A stretch of DNA of 10,504 bases. Source: Acidobacteriota bacterium (lineage in GTDB: Bacteria; Acidobacteriota; Terriglobia; Acidiferrales; UBA7541). Positions 6,632 to 10,504 of this stretch are shown piece by piece. The notes beneath the pieces are model-generated. The model ran no database searches. It was not told the DNA's origin and was given only the letters and a program-made list of their open reading frames with translations. The stretch spans positions 1 to 10,504 of the forward strand of contig QHYP01000065.1 of the NCBI GenBank assembly GCA_003224195.1, in the 5' to 3' direction. How positions within the stretch are numbered: position 1 is the stretch's first letter; each line of letters begins with the position of its first letter. Made by a program: the position numbers and the translations under genes.

Positions 6632-6648
6632 CGACCGCTTGGCGGTCG
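6632..6648 (+). repeat. Perfect hairpin in the pilB-pilT gap
   Basis: CGACCGC (6632-6638) and GCGGTCG (6642-6648) are perfect reverse complements around a TTG loop, 5 nt after the pilB stop. No T-run follows, so it is not an intrinsic terminator. An intercistronic RNA stem here could stabilise the upstream message or set the pilB:pilT ratio. Confidence 0.45.
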
Positions 6649-6653
6649 CCTAT

Positions 6654-6665
6654 AAAGAGGAAGGG
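6654..6665 (+). promoter_or_regulatory. Ribosome binding site of pilT
   Basis: The purine run AAAGAGGAAGGG (6654-6665) ends 6 nt before ATG 6672. It decides that start over the in-frame TTG at 6639, which lies in the loop of the upstream hairpin and has no Shine-Dalgarno. Confidence 0.8.
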
Positions 6666-6671
6666 AACGCA

Positions 6672-7787
6672 ATGCCCGGGATTTCGCTGAGTGAACTGCT
6701 GAAAAAGATGATCGAGATGGGAGGCAGTGACCTCCATATTACCACGAATAGCGCGCCGCGCGTTCGCGTGCATGGCCGTTTGCGCCCGCTGGATATGCCG
6801 CCCCTTACGGCCGCGGACACCAAGTCGCTCGCCTACAGCGTGCTCACAGATGCTCAGAAACACCGTTTCGAGGAGAACCTGGAGCTCGATTTCTCCTTCG
6901 GGCTGAAAAACCTGGCGCGCTTCCGCGGAAACATCTTCAACCAGCGCGGTGCCGTCGGATCCGTTTTCCGTACGATTCCCTGGGAGATCAAAGGCTTCGA
7001 AGCCCTCGGACTGCCCGCTGTGGTCAAGACGCTCTGCGACAAGCCCCGTGGGTTGGTCTTGGTTACCGGGCCAACTGGTTCGGGCAAGTCCACTACGCTC
7101 GCCGCCATGCTGGACAAGGTTAACAACGAGCGCGAAGAGCACATGATCACGATCGAGGATCCGATCGAGTTTCTTCACAACCACAAAAAGTGTCTGGTCA
7201 ATCAGCGCGAGGTGCACTCGGATACGCACTCCTTCTCCAACTCCCTCCGTGCCGCCCTGCGCGAAGATCCCGACGTGGTGCTCATTGGAGAAATGCGCGA
7301 CCTCGAAACCATCGAATCTGCGTTGCGTATCGCCGAGACCGGTCATCTGACCTTTGCCACCCTGCACACGAATTCCGCTGTCTCGACCATCAACCGCATC
7401 ATCGACGTTTTTCCCGCTCACCAGCAGCCGCAGATTCGCGCGCAGCTCTCCATGGTGCTCGAGGGTATCCTTTGCCAGGCGCTCCTGCCGCGCGCGGACG
7501 GCCGCGGGCGCGCGATGGTCATGGAAGTTCTTGTGCCCAACGCCGCGATCCGCAACCTGGTCCGCGAGGACAAGATCCACCAGATTTATTCGGCTATGCA
7601 GACGGGTACAAGCCAGACGGGCATGCAAACCTTCAACCAGGCTCTGGCGAATGCATATTTCCAGAAGTTGATTACCCTCGATATGGCGCTTTCGCGGACT
7701 TCGAATGCTGATGAGTTGCAGGACATGATCAATCGCGGCGTGACGAGCCCGACACCCGGCGGGAAAGTTCAAGTGCTGAAGCGCTAG
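6672..7787 (+). CDS. pilT: Type IV pilus retraction ATPase PilT
   Basis: This 371-residue protein has the compact PilT plan with no MshEN domain and no zinc Cys pairs. It is a hexameric cytoplasmic ATPase that disassembles the pilus and drives twitching motility. Seen: N-terminal GGSDLHI (17-23), Walker A GPTGSGKS (133-140), Asp box ITIEDPIEF (159-167), Walker B GEMRD (206-210, catalytic E207), His box HLTFATLHTN (225-234) and the retraction signature AIRNLVRE (292-299), which in studied PilT proteins is needed for retraction. Length and motif order are standard. ATG 6672 is preferred over TTG 6639 because a strong ribosome binding site precedes it. It follows pilB by 45 nt and precedes pilC by 61 nt. 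The signature and the lack of a long C-terminal extension favour PilT over PilU. Confidence 0.96.
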   Translation: MPGISLSELLKKMIEMGGSDLHITTNSAPRVRVHGRLRPLDMPPLTAADTKSLAYSVLTDAQKHRFEENLELDFSFGLKNLARFRGNIFNQRGAVGSVFRTIPWEIKGFEALGLPAVVKTLCDKPRGLVLVTGPTGSGKSTTLAAMLDKVNNEREEHMITIEDPIEFLHNHKKCLVNQREVHSDTHSFSNSLRAALREDPDVVLIGEMRDLETIESALRIAETGHLTFATLHTNSAVSTINRIIDVFPAHQQPQIRAQLSMVLEGILCQALLPRADGRGRAMVMEVLVPNAAIRNLVREDKIHQIYSAMQTGTSQTGMQTFNQALANAYFQKLITLDMALSRTSNADELQDMINRGVTSPTPGGKVQVLKR

Positions 7788-7815
7788 GAGTTTTAACGGG
7801 TCGCGGAGGCCCGCA

Positions 7816-7836
7816 ATGAGCGATTCGGCCGACTGA
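7816..7836 (+). CDS. Possible six-codon mini-ORF upstream of pilC
   Basis: ATG at 7816 starts six codons (MSDSAD) ending in TGA 7834-7836. GGAGG (7805-7809) sits 6 nt before the ATG, an ideal Shine-Dalgarno. The stop codon overlaps the purine run that forms the pilC ribosome binding site, and the frame is the same as pilC. Ribosomes leaving this mini-ORF could reload directly on pilC. Chance occurrence is quite possible in a 61-nt gap. Confidence 0.2.
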   Translation: MSDSAD

Positions 7837-7844
7837 GGAGGAGG
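7835..7844 (+). promoter_or_regulatory. Strong ribosome binding site of pilC
   Basis: GAGGAGGAGG (7835-7844) lies 4 nt before ATG 7849. It is unusually long, offers three AGG registers, and overlaps the stop of the upstream mini-ORF. Confidence 0.7.
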
Positions 7845-7848
7845 AAAC

Positions 7849-9063
7849 ATGCCTGTTTTTACCTATCGAGGAACCAATCGTGCCGGCTCCAGCGTGAGCG
7901 GCGAACTGGCGGCTCCGAACAAGTCGGAGCTCGCCAACATCCTGCGGCGCCAGCAGATCACGCCGACCAAGATGTCCGAGAAGGGCAAGGAATTCAACCT
8001 GCCCACTTTCGGCGGCAAGGTTGAATCGAAGGAACTGGCCATCTTTACGCGCCAGTTCTCCGTCATGATCGACGCCGGGCTGCCGCTGGTGCAATGCCTG
8101 GAAATTCTTGCCGGGCAGCAGGAGAACAAGCTCTTTCAGAAGGTGCTCATCGGAACGCGCGCTTCCGTGGAAGGAGGCGCAACTCTTTCGGCGGCCATGA
8201 GGCAGTATCCGAAGGTTTTCGACGCGCTGTACGTCAACATGGTGGAGGCGGGCGAGACGGGCGGTATTCTGGACACCATTCTTCAGCGCCTCTCCACTTA
8301 CATCGAGAAAAACGTCAAGCTGAAGCGCGCGGTGAAGTCCGCGCTGATCTATCCAATCGGCGTGTTGACGATTGCAGGCGGCGTTATCATCCTTCTCCTC
8401 TGGAAAGTCGTGCCGATTTTCGCCACCTTGTTTGCCGGCCTCGGCGCCGAACTCCCGCTCCCGACCCGAATCGTGATCCTCCTCAGTAATTTCGTTGGGA
8501 GCATCTTCGGCTTGCTCATTCTCGTCATCATGATCGCCCTCGCGATTGCCTTGAAAGTGTGGTACGGGACGCCGCAAGGCCGCATGGCCATCGACTCGAC
8601 GCTCTTGAGGCTTCCGCTCATCGGGCTCTTGCTTCGCAAGATCGCCGTCGCGCGATTCACCCGCACGCTGGGTACGCTGATTTCGAGCGGCGTGCCCATT
8701 CTTGAAGGCCTAGACATCACTGCCAAGACCGCCGGAAACGCCGTGGTCGAAAGGGCCTTGCTGAAGGTCCGCAAAGCGCTCGAGGAAGGCAAGACCCTCA
8801 CCGATCCGCTGCGCGAAACGGAAGTGTTCCCCGGCATGGTCACCCAGATGATCGGCGTCGGCGAGCAGACGGGCGCGATGGATGCCATGCTGCAGAAGAT
8901 CGCGGACTTCTATGAGGAAGAAGTCGATGCCGCAGTAAAAGACCTTCTGACCGCTCTGGAACCGGTCATGATCGTGTTTCTCGGACTGGTCGTCGGCGGC
9001 GTGGTGATTTCCATGTATCTGCCGCTCTTCTCCTTGATTGGCAAACTGAGCGGCGCGCACTAG
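7849..9063 (+). CDS. pilC: Type IV pilus inner-membrane platform protein PilC
   Basis: This 404-residue GspF/PilC-family polytopic protein is the inner-membrane platform on which PilB and PilT act. A short N-terminal region (MPVFTYRGTNRAGSSVSGEL) of the usual kind leads into two copies of the T2SSF domain, about 67-190 and 270-392. Each carries a family motif: EAGETGGILD (133-142) in the first and GVGEQTGAMD (336-345) in the second. Hydrophobic helices lie at about 167-190, 213-236 and 372-395, matching the usual three membrane segments. Length is standard and no damage is visible. It lies between pilT and the pilS-like kinase, as in canonical pilBTC clusters. GspF of a type II system is unlikely given the neighbours. 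Confidence 0.96.
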   Translation: MPVFTYRGTNRAGSSVSGELAAPNKSELANILRRQQITPTKMSEKGKEFNLPTFGGKVESKELAIFTRQFSVMIDAGLPLVQCLEILAGQQENKLFQKVLIGTRASVEGGATLSAAMRQYPKVFDALYVNMVEAGETGGILDTILQRLSTYIEKNVKLKRAVKSALIYPIGVLTIAGGVIILLLWKVVPIFATLFAGLGAELPLPTRIVILLSNFVGSIFGLLILVIMIALAIALKVWYGTPQGRMAIDSTLLRLPLIGLLLRKIAVARFTRTLGTLISSGVPILEGLDITAKTAGNAVVERALLKVRKALEEGKTLTDPLRETEVFPGMVTQMIGVGEQTGAMDAMLQKIADFYEEEVDAAVKDLLTALEPVMIVFLGLVVGGVVISMYLPLFSLIGKLSGAH

Positions 9064-9200
9064 ACTATCTCTTACGGAGCAACCGCATCGGTCGGGCTGC
9101 CGGGAGAGTGCCGCCGGATGGCGCCTCCAACCCGGGCCTCACCATTTAGCGCACTGGATCCGCCGGCCGGCAGGGACTTCGGGGCGCGCTGGGTGGCATC
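9064..9200. other. pilC-pilS intergenic gap
   Basis: These 137 bp hold no convincing promoter or terminator. A perfect 10-bp palindrome GCCGGCCGGC lies at 9162-9171. A 40-codon frame (9118-9240) overlaps the kinase start but has no clear ribosome binding site or recognisable product. The gap is longer than the others in the cluster, so a separate promoter for pilS is possible but unproven. Confidence 0.5.
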
Positions 9201-10504
9201 GTGCAAGCGCATACAAATAAGGAATGGCTGGACTGGCTGACGCGAGTCCGCCTGCTGATGATCACGCTGATTCTCGGCGTGGCTGTCGTTTGGCCTCAGT
9301 ACTTCCCCTCATCGAGCGTTTCGCGCTTTGTCCTGCCTCTCATCGTTTTCTGGGTGACGCTCGCCGTTGTGCACGCTCTTCTCGTGCGGTGGCTGCCGGA
9401 GGCAGCCTGGCACGGCGCGCTGCAGGTCGGTAGCGATGTCCTGGTGTTGACCGCGCTGGTATACGCCACGGGGCTGCAGGAGAGCAATTTCGTTTCCCTA
9501 TACCTGCTCATCATCATCATCGCCAGCACGCTCTTTCCGCGTCGCGCGGCCTTTGCCACGGCTTTATTCTGTCTCCTTCTGTTGGGCGGAGTAACGGCGC
9601 TTGTCCACGTTGGAAAAATTCCCCGCCCGTCCTCCGCCATCCCGACTGGTGAATCTCTGCGCTTCTGGTTCTTGGGGCACCTGTTTGCTTTTCTCGCCGT
9701 TGCTTATCTGGCGAACCTGCTCGCGCAATCTTTGGCCCGGCAGGGCAAGGAACTCCAGGAAAAACGCGAACAATTGCTGGACCTGCGGACGTTTACCGAA
9801 GACATCATCCATTCGATGCGGGGAGGACTGATTACGACGGACCTGGAAGGCCGTGTCCTGCTCCTCAATCGCACGGGCGAAGAGATTCTCGGATGTCTCT
9901 TTGGCGATCTCCGCGGACGCCACCTTCCGGAAGTTTTCCCGGGTTTCTGGCTTCCCGGAATGAAGGACGCGACTGGCCAGATGCTGGGGCGCACGGAAAT
10001 CGACTATCTTTTGCCGGATGGCCAGCAGCGCTATTTGGGAGTTTCTGTATCGCCGCTACGCTCGCGGGACCCCCGGCAGAGCGGCTACGTCTTCAATTTT
10101 CAGGACCTTACCGATCTCCATCGTCTGGAGCGGGAGGTCGCAGTCAAAGAGCGCATGGCTGCGCTCGGCCGGCTTTCGGCGGCCATCGCGCACGAAATTC
10201 GCCAGCCCCTTACGGCCATCGCGGGGGCCGTGAAGGAATTGGGACGCCTCGTGCCTCTGGAGGATGACGAACGGCGTTTGGTGGGTATCGTAGCGCGTGA
10301 ATCTGAGCGGCTGAATGCCACGATTACGGATTTTTTAAGCTATTCTCGCGAGAAAACCTACGAATTCCAGGATGCCGATGTTCGCGAACTGCTCGACGAA
10401 ACGCTCACCTTGCTCGAACGCAAGCCCGAGGTGGACGCGAAATATCGCATCCTCCGTGCGTTCAATGGACAAGCAGTGCACGCGAAGGTGGACGTGAACA
10501 GGAT
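9201..10504 (+). CDS. pilS: PilS-like sensor histidine kinase, cut by window end
   Basis: The frame is open from 9150 and contains no ATG before conserved sequence. GTG 9201, preceded by a weak GGGTGG (9191-9196), is the best start. The window holds 434 codons. Six hydrophobic segments (about 17-32, 43-63, 76-90, 98-112, 116-136, 155-176) have short loops and no large external domain, the layout of PilS. A coiled linker (about 177-198) leads to a PAS domain (about 199-305) and HisKA with phospho-acceptor H331 in HEIRQPLTAI. Asn after HEIR is commoner in PilS; Gln is seen here. The ATPase domain lies mostly beyond the edge; the sequence stops at VNR, where its N-box begins. Its role would be control of pilin expression through a PilR partner, expected just downstream. 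Downstream of pilBTC, PilS is the best name; an unrelated six-TM NtrB-like kinase is the alternative. Confidence 0.85.
   Translation, partial: MQAHTNKEWLDWLTRVRLLMITLILGVAVVWPQYFPSSSVSRFVLPLIVFWVTLAVVHALLVRWLPEAAWHGALQVGSDVLVLTALVYATGLQESNFVSLYLLIIIIASTLFPRRAAFATALFCLLLLGGVTALVHVGKIPRPSSAIPTGESLRFWFLGHLFAFLAVAYLANLLAQSLARQGKELQEKREQLLDLRTFTEDIIHSMRGGLITTDLEGRVLLLNRTGEEILGCLFGDLRGRHLPEVFPGFWLPGMKDATGQMLGRTEIDYLLPDGQQRYLGVSVSPLRSRDPRQSGYVFNFQDLTDLHRLEREVAVKERMAALGRLSAAIAHEIRQPLTAIAGAVKELGRLVPLEDDERRLVGIVARESERLNATITDFLSYSREKTYEFQDADVRELLDETLTLLERKPEVDAKYRILRAFNGQAVHAKVDVNR

Noticed and set aside
5910..7850. 646-codon minus-strand open frame opposite pilB and pilT
   Set aside because: It is an antisense shadow produced by codon bias of two clearly conserved plus-strand ATPase genes and has no recognisable domain.
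7729..8577. 282-codon minus-strand open frame opposite pilC
   Set aside because: Antisense shadow rich in H, R, D and E without domain features; pilC on the plus strand is unambiguous.
9194..9208. Sigma-54 -24/-12-like element (TGGCATC, 4 nt, AAGC) with correct GG-N10-GC spacing
   Set aside because: It overlaps the GTG start of pilS, so it cannot drive that gene, and the -12 half lacks the TT before GC. Best read as coincidence.
9118..9240. 40-codon ORF overlapping the pilS start
   Set aside because: No clear Shine-Dalgarno, no recognisable product, and it overlaps a well-supported gene.

Overview
The window reads as ordinary chromosome from a moderately GC-rich, Gram-negative-type bacterium. 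The best guess is Acidobacteriota. This rests on three things: the gene order pilB-pilT-pilC-pilS (shared with Acidobacteriota and Myxococcota/Desulfobacterota-type genomes), an NtrY/NtrX-like pair, and a dispersed-repeat-like stretch at the left edge whose ends resemble a GTCATCCTGAG...GAAGGATCT repeat I associate with Acidobacteriota. The phylum call is an inference, because no rRNA or other marker gene is present.

Layout. Bases 1-347 hold no convincing gene. They contain a composite of short inverted repeats (26-112) and a perfect 8-bp hairpin (154-174). From about 4659 down to 348 there is a three-gene minus-strand operon: a helix-hairpin-helix DNA glycosylase of the endonuclease III/MagIII type, a 740-residue NtrY-like membrane sensor kinase, and an NtrX-like sigma-54-dependent response regulator. 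Both junctions are 4-nt ATGA overlaps, so the three genes look translationally coupled. A near-consensus sigma-70 promoter (TTGACT, 17 bp, TATCTT) on the minus strand at 4729-4757 heads the operon and argues for a shorter glycosylase N-terminus than the longest open frame.

The region at about 4758-4901 separates this operon from a plus-strand type IV pilus motor operon. That operon holds pilB (extension ATPase with a tandem MshEN c-di-GMP-binding-type N-terminus), pilT (retraction ATPase), pilC (inner-membrane platform protein) and, after a 137-bp gap, a PilS-like six-TM sensor kinase that starts with GTG and runs off the right edge. PilB and PilT would act in opposition on the PilC platform to extend and retract the pilus. 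PilS normally signals to PilR, a sigma-54 activator of pilin transcription, which would be expected just beyond the window.

No wholly new system is visible. The points worth checking are: the operon linking a DNA-repair glycosylase to NtrYX; the glycosylase's missing catalytic Lys and missing fourth cluster Cys; a six-codon mini-ORF with its own Shine-Dalgarno in the pilT-pilC gap; a perfect hairpin between pilB and pilT; and the repeat-like DNA at the left edge, which has a partial copy beside the glycosylase promoter.
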